This document shows, one piece after another, positions 1 through 4,970 of a DNA stretch of 6,846 bases. Every line of letters starts with the position of its first letter. Within the stretch, counting starts at the first letter, position 1. The DNA lies in NCBI GenBank assembly GCA_964609995.1, contig CAZSTI010000029.1, positions 1 through 6,846 of the forward strand, in the 5' to 3' direction. This stretch comes from JAAYGD01 sp964609995 (lineage in GTDB: Bacteria; Bacillota_I; Bacilli_A; RF39; UBA660). Position numbers and translations under genes: made by a program. The notes under the pieces were generated by a model. It saw nothing but the letters and a program-made list of their open reading frames with translations, was not told the DNA's origin and searched no databases.

Positions 1-642
1 TAAATCATTTTTTTCTTCATCGCTTTTATTGATGAATTCTATTTCTATAAAAGTTCCAATATTTTCTAATATGTCAAAACAAAACTCATATATACCTTTA
101 TATAAATACGTAATTCTCTTTTTGGTAATTGTTCCAACTCGTTTATAGCCTAATGCAATTAATATTTTATCCAAACTATTAGCATTGTCTATTAATACAT
201 CATATTTATCGAATCTATAGTTATTTATTTTCTTTTTATAATTAAATATATATTTTCCATCTTCATTTCTTATTCTTAACCACTCATTATTTAATGATAA
301 ATCGTTTTTAGAATAATAAGTGTCTATTTGATTGACATTATTTTTATTAATTGATGTTTTTTTTATCAAATCTAAAATTCTATTGTATTCTGTGTTATCT
401 ACTCTCAGTTTTATTTCTATTTCATTTATATTATCGGTATCGTAACTATCATTTAATAAATAAAAAAAACTCTTTTTAAAATAATCGGATATTTTATATA
501 TCATGTTTAAATCAGGAGAGGTTCTATTATTTTCCCAACTGGAAATAGTTTTTTCTGAAACAAAGAATATTTCTGCTAGTTGATTTTGTGTTAGGTTATT
601 TGATTCCCTTATTTTTTTTAACTTTTCACCCAAATTAATCAT
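1..642 (-). CDS. XRE-family HTH fused to CYTH domain, partial (3' end off the left edge)
   Basis: Translation from the ATG at 642 stays open for 214 codons to the window edge. AAGGGGG lies just upstream as ribosome binding site. Residues ~6-63 form an XRE/Cro helix-turn-helix, recognisable by LTQNQLAEIF, VSEKTISSWENN and SPDLNMIYKISDYF. After a linker of about ten residues, residues 74-214 carry the CYTH signature: ExExK (E74, E76, K78), LRIR (R123, R125), YKKK (K136-K138), KxR (K174, R176), D190, and GTFIEIE with E200 and E202. In this superfamily (class IV adenylate cyclase CyaB, thiamine triphosphatase, inorganic triphosphatase) these residues line a tunnel that binds triphosphates and metal. 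The basic and acidic tunnel residues I can place are kept, so it may bind or turn over a triphosphate. I infer a cytosolic regulator whose DNA binding responds to a triphosphate ligand. The last helices of the CYTH fold are probably beyond the edge. Domain calls are firm, function is inferred. Confidence 0.85.
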   Translation of the reverse strand, partial: MINLGEKLKKIRESNNLTQNQLAEIFFVSEKTISSWENNRTSPDLNMIYKISDYFKKSFFYLLNDSYDTDNINEIEIKLRVDNTEYNRILDLIKKTSINKNNVNQIDTYYSKNDLSLNNEWLRIRNEDGKYIFNYKKKINNYRFDKYDVLIDNANSLDKILIALGYKRVGTITKKRITYLYKGIYEFCFDILENIGTFIEIEFINKSDEEKNDL

Positions 643-688
643 ATTGCCCCCTTACAATTTTAATTTTATCATATAAACATTTTATTTG

Positions 689-707
689 ACTCTATTTTAT
701 GTAGAGT
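689..707. repeat. perfect inverted repeat, possible operator
   Basis: ACTCTA (689-694) and TAGAGT (702-707) are perfect inverted arms around a 7-nt AT spacer. The repeat touches the -10 box of the candidate promoter and covers the expected start site, where an autoregulatory XRE repressor would bind. It is among the few G/C-containing motifs in this AT-rich stretch. Operator function is inferred from position and symmetry only. Confidence 0.4.
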
Positions 708-733
708 AATATTTATATAATCCTTTTTTTCAA
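706..733 (-). promoter_or_regulatory. candidate promoter of the XRE-CYTH gene
   Basis: On the minus strand TTGAAA (733-728) is followed after 16 bp by TATTAC (711-706), a 5/6 and a 4/6 match to the consensus boxes. Transcription would start near 699, giving a leader of about 57 nt. A competing -10 (TATGAT, within 660-675) lies closer to the gene but lacks a -35. Base composition makes chance matches easy, so this rests mainly on its fit with the inverted repeat beside it. Confidence 0.35.
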
Positions 734-818
734 TAGTTACGATTTTTATATCGGTTTTTGACATATGATAATATTAATTAATTTTTTTTGCTTAAAAGTA
801 TTTTCTGTTTTTTTTATT

Positions 819-861
819 GCAAAATAATAAAAGATAATTTAAAAAAATATCTTTTATTTGC
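819..861. repeat. AT-rich inverted repeat (hairpin)
   Basis: AATAAAAGATA (826-836) and TATCTTTTATT (848-858) pair over 11 bp. GCA (819-821) and TGC (859-861) can add three pairs across a bulge. There is no clean T-run directly after either side. It may be a weak back-up terminator for the pyrophosphatase gene read from the right, or only a product of base composition. Confidence 0.35.
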
Positions 862-870
862 ATATATATT

Positions 871-904
871 AAAAAAGAACCCATCTTAAAAGAAGAAAAA
901 GTTC
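871..904 (-). terminator. probable terminator of the COG4997-type gene
   Basis: Read on the minus strand, GAAC (904-901) pairs with GTTC (880-877). G-U pairs and an inner TCTT/AAGA stem extend the hairpin, and six T (876-871) follow. The stem is imperfect. The position, about 50 bp past the stop codon of the upstream gene, supports the call. Confidence 0.4.
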
Positions 905-951
905 GTATAATTACTAATTGGCAGGGAATCAAAAGGGATTTTCAAATTTTA

Positions 952-1278
952 TTATTCGACAACCTTTTCTAATATTAATCTTTTTTGGTATCCACCATTT
1001 TTTGCCTTTTTTCTATCTGCCTCTATTATAACATCTTCTAAACTAAAATTGTTATATTCAGCCATTGCTCTTATTAATTCTAATTTGTCACCTAGTTCTT
1101 TTAAAATTTCTTCTCTAGTTGGTGCTACTCTCACTTCTTCTAATTCCTCTGAATCTTTTTTTAATAAATATTCCCAGTATTCTTTATCATCTAATTTCCT
1201 GCAAAATGGTTGACCACCATTGGAAATAATTATTTCAGGAATATTATCACGAACTAATTTATCATATTTCTTTTCCAT
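952..1278 (-). CDS. MazG-like NTP pyrophosphatase, COG4997 (house-cleaning) type
   Basis: The 108-residue protein opens with YDKLVRDNIPEII, the hallmark of the COG4997 branch of the all-alpha NTP pyrophosphatase (MazG / phosphoribosyl-ATP pyrophosphohydrolase-like) superfamily. Acidic metal ligands follow in two helices: EELEE (E44-E48), and E61xxD64 in KELGDKLELI. The C-terminal NGGYQKRLIL (94-103) matches the family's GG(F/Y) motif. Members split nucleoside triphosphates to monophosphate and pyrophosphate, usually to remove non-canonical nucleotides; the substrate of this subgroup is not known to me. I take the ATG at 1278 as the start because AGGAGG (1290-1285) sits 6 nt upstream of it; the TTG one codon earlier would be only 3 nt away. 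The gene lies 89 bp downstream of tRNA-Trp in the same direction, behind the tRNA terminator, so it is read either from its own weak promoter or by read-through. Confidence 0.88.
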   Translation of the reverse strand: MEKKYDKLVRDNIPEIIISNGGQPFCRKLDDKEYWEYLLKKDSEELEEVRVAPTREEILKELGDKLELIRAMAEYNNFSLEDVIIEADRKKAKNGGYQKRLILEKVVE

Positions 1279-1297
1279 CAAAATCCTCCTTACTAAT

Positions 1298-1306
1298 ATT
1301 TTAACA
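1298..1306 (-). promoter_or_regulatory. candidate extended -10 promoter of the pyrophosphatase gene
   Basis: Minus-strand TGTTAAAAT fits the extended -10 form TGnTANAAT, and no -35 is visible at 17 bp. It lies within the T-tract end of the tRNA-Trp terminator. Its start site would fall next to the AGGAGG at 1290-1285, leaving a leader of little more than ten bases. Confidence 0.3.
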
Positions 1307-1334
1307 AAAAACTTGATATTTTCATACCAAGTTT
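1303..1334 (-). terminator. intrinsic terminator of tRNA-Trp
   Basis: On the minus strand AAACTTGGTAT (1334-1324) pairs with ATATCAAGTTT (1319-1309) over 11 bp with one G-U pair. The loop is GAAA, a GNRA tetraloop, and TTTTTGTT follows. It begins 33 bp past the tRNA 3' end. This is among the best-formed terminators in the window. Confidence 0.82.
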
Positions 1335-1341
1335 GCTCTAA

Positions 1342-1357
1342 AGTCGAAAGTTCGACT
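1342..1357. repeat. short perfect palindrome between tRNA and its terminator
   Basis: AGTCGAA and TTCGACT are perfect inverted arms separated by two bases; a real hairpin would use five pairs and a 6-nt loop. It sits in the tRNA-Trp trailer, 10 bp from the CCA end, and would be part of the primary transcript. A role in 3' processing is possible but not shown. Confidence 0.5.
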
Positions 1358-1367
1358 AATATTCTTA

Positions 1368-1441
1368 TGGCAGGGGTGGAGAGAATCGAACTCCCAACAA
1401 AAGTTTTGGAGACTCCTATTATGCCATTTAACTACACCCCT
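1368..1441 (-). tRNA. tRNA-Trp (anticodon CCA)
   Basis: A complete 74-nt cloverleaf folds on the minus strand. The acceptor AGGGGTG pairs fully with CACCCCT, followed by discriminator G73 and an encoded CCA (1370-1368). The D stem is GTTA/TAAT with a 7-nt AATGGCA loop. The anticodon stem GGAGT/ACTTT closes the loop CTCCAAA, giving anticodon CCA. The variable loop has 4 nt. The T stem GGGAG/CTCTC closes TTCGATT. Features known for bacterial tRNA-Trp are present: A1-U72, G73, and CCA followed by AA. It reads only UGG, which argues for the standard code. It is divergent from the gene of its own synthetase. Confidence 0.97.
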
Positions 1442-1451
1442 ATGCCTTATA

Positions 1452-1480
1452 ATTTAAACAAATAAATTGACTTTTGTCAA
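1452..1480 (-). promoter_or_regulatory. promoter of tRNA-Trp
   Basis: Minus-strand TTGACA (1480-1475) is a perfect -35 box. After exactly 17 bp comes TTAAAT (1457-1452), a 4/6 -10 box. Transcription would begin a few bases before the mature 5' end at 1441. The -35 box forms one arm of the palindrome shared with the trpS promoter. Confidence 0.7.
1467..1480. repeat. palindrome formed by two facing -35 boxes
   Basis: TTGACTTTTGTCAA is a perfect inverted repeat with arms TTGAC and GTCAA around TTTT. Its left arm belongs to the -35 box of trpS and its right arm to that of tRNA-Trp. It could be only the result of two opposed promoters or also a regulator site. Confidence 0.75.
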
Positions 1481-1495
1481 TCTAAATAGTATTAT
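1467..1495 (+). promoter_or_regulatory. promoter of trpS
   Basis: TTGACT (1467-1472), a 17-bp spacer and TATTAT (1490-1495) match the consensus boxes at 5/6 each. The start site would be near 1502, leaving an 11-nt leader that begins at the Shine-Dalgarno GGAG (1504-1507). There is no room for a T-box or attenuator leader. It overlaps the tRNA-Trp promoter and RNA polymerase could not occupy both at once. Confidence 0.72.
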
Positions 1496-1512
1496 CAATC
1501 TATGGAGATATT

Positions 1513-2493
1513 ATGAAAAGATTATTAACTGGATTTAAACCTACTGGAGAACTCACAATAGGTAATTATATTGGAGTTATCAAGCAAATATTAGAGTATC
1601 AAAAAGAATACGAAACATATATATTTGTTGCTGATCTTCATTCATTAACTGTTGAAAATAAAACAGAAGAAATAAAAAAAAATATAAGAGATTTTGCTGC
1701 AATTTTTATTGCGTGTGGACTTTCTAATAATAATTCAACTTTATATATTCAATCTGATTGTCCTTATATAACTGCAGTTTCTTGGTTGTTAGAATGTAAT
1801 ACATATTATGGAGAAATGAGCAGAATGATTCAATTTAAAGAAAAAAGCAAAAATAACGAAAATTTTACTGTTGGATTATTTACTTATCCTGCATTAATGG
1901 CATCAGATATATTAGTTATTGATTCTGAAATTGTTCCGGTAGGTATTGATCAAAAACAACATGTTGAATTAACTAGAGATGTTGCGATTAGATTTAATAA
2001 TAAATACGGTAATACTTTTGTTATTCCAGAAGTTAAAACAACTGCAGTTGGTGTTAAAATTATGGACTTACAAGATCCTACTAAAAAGATGAGTAAAACA
2101 GAAGATAGTAAAAAAGGAGTTGTTTCTCTTTTAGATAATTTAGAAGACGCTAGAAAAAAAATTATGGGTGCTATAACTGATAGTGAATCTATAGTTAAAT
2201 ATGATGAAAAAAATAAACCTGGTATATCAAATCTATTAAATATATATTCTGGATTAACAGATATTCCCATTAATTTAATAGAAGAGAAGTATAAAAATTC
2301 TAATTATGGAGAGTTTAAAAAAGATTTAGCAGATATAGTAGTTAATTTTTTGGAAGATTTACAAAATAAATATAAGTATATAATTGAAAATAATGAGTTA
2401 GATAAAATACTAGATGAAGGTTGCAAGAAAGTTAATGAAATGGCTAAATATAAATATGAGGAAATGAGAAAAAAAACCGGATTAGTTAGATAA
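1513..2493 (+). CDS. trpS: tryptophanyl-tRNA synthetase (TrpRS), class Ic
   Basis: This cytosolic enzyme activates tryptophan with ATP and charges tRNA-Trp. The 326-residue length is normal for bacterial TrpRS. Family motifs appear in order: PTGELTIGNYIG (10-21), where TIGN is the HIGH signature; GEMSRMIQFK (100-109); VGIDQKQHVE (143-152); and KMSKT (192-196), the KMSKS loop that binds ATP. The lysine-rich C-terminal helices (~285-326) form the anticodon-binding part. All key residues I can place are intact, so it should be active. GGAG lies 5 nt before the ATG. The gene is divergent from tRNA-Trp and shares its control region. I see no hairpin terminator after its stop; the next gene has its own promoter starting 10 bp later, so trpS transcripts may run on. 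Confidence 0.97.
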   Translation: MKRLLTGFKPTGELTIGNYIGVIKQILEYQKEYETYIFVADLHSLTVENKTEEIKKNIRDFAAIFIACGLSNNNSTLYIQSDCPYITAVSWLLECNTYYGEMSRMIQFKEKSKNNENFTVGLFTYPALMASDILVIDSEIVPVGIDQKQHVELTRDVAIRFNNKYGNTFVIPEVKTTAVGVKIMDLQDPTKKMSKTEDSKKGVVSLLDNLEDARKKIMGAITDSESIVKYDEKNKPGISNLLNIYSGLTDIPINLIEEKYKNSNYGEFKKDLADIVVNFLEDLQNKYKYIIENNELDKILDEGCKKVNEMAKYKYEEMRKKTGLVR

Positions 2494-2502
2494 ATTAAAT
2501 AA

Positions 2503-2530
2503 TTGACAATAATATATTCAAATGTATAAT
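2503..2530 (+). promoter_or_regulatory. strong consensus promoter of the 221-residue protein gene
   Basis: TTGACA (2503-2508), a 16-bp spacer and TATAAT (2525-2530) match both consensus boxes perfectly. The start would be near 2537, just before GAGGTG at 2541-2546. It is the best promoter in the window by sequence. Confidence 0.8.
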
Positions 2531-2551
2531 ATGTTTTAGTGAGGTGTTTTT

Positions 2552-3217
2552 ATGATTAAGGATAGTGATTATAGACAAACTCTATTAAAACAATATATTA
2601 GTTCTAAAGGAATTAAAAGCTATGAAGATACTGAGTTATTAAATTTAGATTTTAATGATTGGTTATCCAAAAGATTAGGGTTTGCAGAAGATGTTTTTTC
2701 TTTTTTTGATTATTTAAAATTTGATTATAAAGGTTTGAATAATATTGAAGTTGGAAAAGGAATTAATGACTCTATATTTTATAATAGAATTGAATCTACA
2801 ATTGCAACTCCTTTTCATAAAGATTTAAATAATCAACTTAATCCAGTTATTAAAGGTGATTTAAAGGTTTCTGGCTTTTCACCTATAATAGTAAACAAAA
2901 GTAATAAGTTGATTAAAATAGATCAATTAAATAGTAATTTATATGATACTTTAATAACTTATAATCCATATAATTTTGATGATATTACTAAGTGGGCTAA
3001 TATTTATAATGATAATAATAAATATAATATTATTGTTGCAATATATGGTTCTATTAATGATAAAGATAAAGATAAGAAAATACAACAATTAAAAGAATTC
3101 AAAGAATTATTAATTAGAAGAACATATAAATATTCTTTAGAAACTAATAACTATACATATTTTGGAGCAATAGGTCCTGATGAATGGGTTAGGGAGACTA
3201 AATCTTTAAAAAGATAA
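2552..3217 (+). CDS. unrecognised 221-residue cytosolic protein
   Basis: I do not recognise the family. The ATG follows GAGGTG (2541-2546) at a spacing of 5, and the frame is open for 221 codons with the same codon preference as its neighbours, so it is a real gene. The protein has no signal peptide, membrane segment or Cys residue. It opens with a charged helical region (~1-60), continues with a mixed part containing GDLKVSGFSPIIV (102-114) and a hydrophobic NIIVAIYG strand (149-156), then a lysine-rich helix (~158-180), and ends in an aromatic tail with FGAIGPDEW (204-212). The alternation of strands and helices suggests a globular alpha/beta fold. A consensus promoter and its own terminator make it an independent transcript. 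Neither neighbour suggests its function. It may be specific to this lineage. Confidence 0.8.
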   Translation: MIKDSDYRQTLLKQYISSKGIKSYEDTELLNLDFNDWLSKRLGFAEDVFSFFDYLKFDYKGLNNIEVGKGINDSIFYNRIESTIATPFHKDLNNQLNPVIKGDLKVSGFSPIIVNKSNKLIKIDQLNSNLYDTLITYNPYNFDDITKWANIYNDNNKYNIIVAIYGSINDKDKDKKIQQLKEFKELLIRRTYKYSLETNNYTYFGAIGPDEWVRETKSLKR

Positions 3218-3237
3218 GATTAAATATCTTTTTTTTT
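3208..3237 (+). terminator. terminator of the 221-residue protein gene
   Basis: AAAAAGATA (3208-3216) pairs with TATCTTTTT (3225-3233) over 9 bp with an 8-nt loop, and T continues to 3237. The left arm includes the last codons and two bases of the TAA. Overlapping ATCTT/AAGAT copies (3202-3230) allow alternative stems. There is only one G-C pair, so efficiency may be modest. Confidence 0.6.
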
Positions 3238-3244
3238 ATTTATA

Positions 3245-3253
3245 TGATATAAT
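3245..3253 (+). promoter_or_regulatory. extended -10 promoter of the RNase J gene
   Basis: TGATATAAT is a perfect extended -10 element (TGn directly before TATAAT). There is no recognisable -35 about 17 bp upstream. The start would be near 3260. The leader would then begin with a small hairpin (AAAAGTT 3257-3263, AACTTTT 3267-3273). AAAGGAG (3282-3288) is the ribosome binding site. Confidence 0.65.
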
Positions 3254-3293
3254 TTAAAAAGTTAAAAACTTTTAATTTAAAAAAGGAGAAAAA

Positions 3294-4940
3294 ATGAGCA
3301 AAATTAAAATTTTTAGTTTAGGGGGACTAAACGAAAAAGGCAAAAATATGTATATTGTAGAAGTTGAGAAAGATATATTTGTTTTTGATGCGGGTTCAAA
3401 ATATGCAGAAGGTCACTTATTGGGTATTGATTATGTAATACCTGATTTATCATACTTAAAAGAAAATGCAGCTAGAGTTAAAGGAATTTTTATTACACAT
3501 CCTCATGATGAACATATTGGGGCTTTGCCTAATGTAATAAATGATTTACCAAACGTTAAGATTTATGGAACAATGTTTACAGTCGATACTATAAAAAGAA
3601 TATTAGATGAGTTAAATGTACCTACTAATAATATTGTTGAAATATCGCCTCATAAAAAAATAGTATTTGGAGATAATAGTATATTTCCAATTAGTTTAAC
3701 ACACTCTGTACCTGAAAGTGTTGGATATGTATTAAATACAAAAGATGGTGCGATTTTTTATACTGGAAACTTTGTCTTTGATTCAACGATGAGAGGATAT
3801 TATAAAACTGATATAGGTAAACTTGCATATGTTGGTAAACAAGGAGTTCTTTGTTTATTATCTGAATCTTTATATTCCGATAGAAAAGGGTATACTTCAC
3901 CAAATCATAGATTAGCAAGTTTAATAAATGAAATGTTAATTAGGAAAGAAGAAAGAATTATTTTTCATGTAATATCTACAAACATTTATAGACTTCAAGA
4001 ATTATTTAATGAAGTGTCAAAGACTCAAAGAAAAATAGTTATAATGGGTAAAAAATTACAAAAAATTATCAATTATGTTTTAGAAAAGGGATATGTAAAA
4101 TTTGATAGAAATAAAATTGGAGACTTATCAAATGTTAATGATAGAGATGTTTTAATTTTAACCTCTTCAGATAATGACAAACCTTTTGTTAATATTGAGA
4201 AAATATTGAGTGGTTATGATAAATTTATTACAGTAAAACCTACTGATACTTTTATTTTCTTAGAACCAATTAGTGATGATTTAGAAAAATCTGCAGTTAA
4301 AATAAGCGACAAAATTGCAAAAATTGGACCTGATGTAATAATATTATCTACTGATAAATATTTATCTCATCATGCTTCTAGCGAAGATTTAATGCTTATG
4401 TTAGATTTAATAAACCCTAAATATTATTTCCCAGTTATAGGAGAATATAGACATCAAGTAGAAAATGCTGAAATAGCGTCTATTATTGGTCTTCCAAAGG
4501 AGAATATTTTACTTAAGGAAAATGGAGATGTAATTACTTTTGAAAATGGAAATTTAGTTGATAAAATTGAAAAAGTAAAAATTGGAAATATTATGATTGA
4601 TGGTACATCTACTGAGGATATTGGTGAACTCGTAATAAAAGATAGAGAAATGTTGGCAGATAATGGAATATTAATTATTTCTTCAACATTAGATAAAAAA
4701 ACCAAACAATTACTTGCAGGTCCTGAAATTATTACTAGAGGATTTATATATGTTAAAGAAAGTTCAGAAATAATAAAAGAAATAGAAGAGATATCACTTA
4801 GAATATTAAATGAAAATATTAGTAATAATTATATTGATTATAATGGAGTTAAAAATTCTATTAGAGAAGAAGTTGGAAAATATCTATATATGGAAACCGA
4901 AACAAGACCAATGATAATAACTGTAATGCAAGAAATATAA
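3294..4940 (+). CDS. rnj: RNase J family protein with degenerate active site (J2-like)
   Basis: Length (548 residues) and layout match RNase J, the 5'-3' exo- and endoribonuclease of Firmicute mRNA decay and rRNA maturation. A metallo-beta-lactamase part (~1-205 and ~350-425) is split by a beta-CASP domain (~206-345), followed by the C-terminal domain (~450-548). Family landmarks are clear: IKIFSLGGLNEKGKNMY, THxH...HIGALP (68-79), THSVPESVG (136-144), STNIYR (228-233) and GEYRH (383-387). Several catalytic positions differ from the usual form. HxHxDH reads HPHDEH (69-74), so the Asp is E73. TGDF reads TGNF, with N159 for the metal-bridging Asp. PVHGE reads PVIGE, with I382 for the His. The TGSQGEP-like loop is TSSDNDKP (290-297). 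H137 and HHAS (359-362) remain. I infer a catalytically weak or inactive subunit, like RNase J2 pairing with J1; a canonical J1 should be elsewhere. AAAGGAG precedes the ATG. Confidence 0.9.
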   Translation: MSKIKIFSLGGLNEKGKNMYIVEVEKDIFVFDAGSKYAEGHLLGIDYVIPDLSYLKENAARVKGIFITHPHDEHIGALPNVINDLPNVKIYGTMFTVDTIKRILDELNVPTNNIVEISPHKKIVFGDNSIFPISLTHSVPESVGYVLNTKDGAIFYTGNFVFDSTMRGYYKTDIGKLAYVGKQGVLCLLSESLYSDRKGYTSPNHRLASLINEMLIRKEERIIFHVISTNIYRLQELFNEVSKTQRKIVIMGKKLQKIINYVLEKGYVKFDRNKIGDLSNVNDRDVLILTSSDNDKPFVNIEKILSGYDKFITVKPTDTFIFLEPISDDLEKSAVKISDKIAKIGPDVIILSTDKYLSHHASSEDLMLMLDLINPKYYFPVIGEYRHQVENAEIASIIGLPKENILLKENGDVITFENGNLVDKIEKVKIGNIMIDGTSTEDIGELVIKDREMLADNGILIISSTLDKKTKQLLAGPEIITRGFIYVKESSEIIKEIEEISLRILNENISNNYIDYNGVKNSIREEVGKYLYMETETRPMIITVMQEI

Positions 4941-4970
4941 AAAAATCTACATAAGTAGATTTTTTATTTT
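4941..4970. terminator. bidirectional terminator between convergent genes
   Basis: AAAAATCTAC (4941-4950) and GTAGATTTTT (4955-4964) pair perfectly over 10 bp around ATAA. T-runs occur on both strands. It starts right after the RNase J stop codon and its far arm reaches the stop codon of the opposing transglutaminase-like gene (4966-4964), so one hairpin serves both transcripts. Confidence 0.88.

Larger units (their letters stand above)
643..951. other. 309-bp non-coding AT-rich region
   Basis: No credible gene is visible on either strand. The left third carries the candidate promoter and operator-like inverted repeat of the XRE-CYTH gene. The middle has an AT-only hairpin (826-858). The right third, downstream of the pyrophosphatase gene, holds a probable minus-strand terminator (871-904) and a short stretch at 919-930 that echoes the 3' end of tRNA-Trp. 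A TTGACA at 758-763 on the plus strand has no matching -10 box. Confidence 0.6.

Noticed and set aside
758..763. TTGACA on the plus strand as a promoter for a hidden gene
   Set aside because: No -10 box at 16-18 bp and no open frame downstream before the minus-strand genes.
1368..1441. Reading the tRNA as tRNA-Gly or with acceptor ATAGGGG
   Set aside because: That register leaves a mismatched acceptor and no full CCA. The AGGGGTG/CACCCCT register pairs completely and gives anticodon CCA.
1220..1465. 81-codon plus-strand frame
   Set aside because: It runs antisense through the pyrophosphatase gene start and the whole tRNA-Trp; the readable part is the tRNA complement translated, and no ribosome binding site is present.
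1950..2270. 106-codon minus-strand frame inside trpS
   Set aside because: The opposite strand carries intact TrpRS motifs throughout; the frame is a shadow of AT-rich coding sequence.
3691..3918. Minus-strand frame inside the RNase J gene
   Set aside because: Antisense shadow of a clear gene, without a ribosome binding site or recognisable product; the same holds for the frame at 4454-4705.
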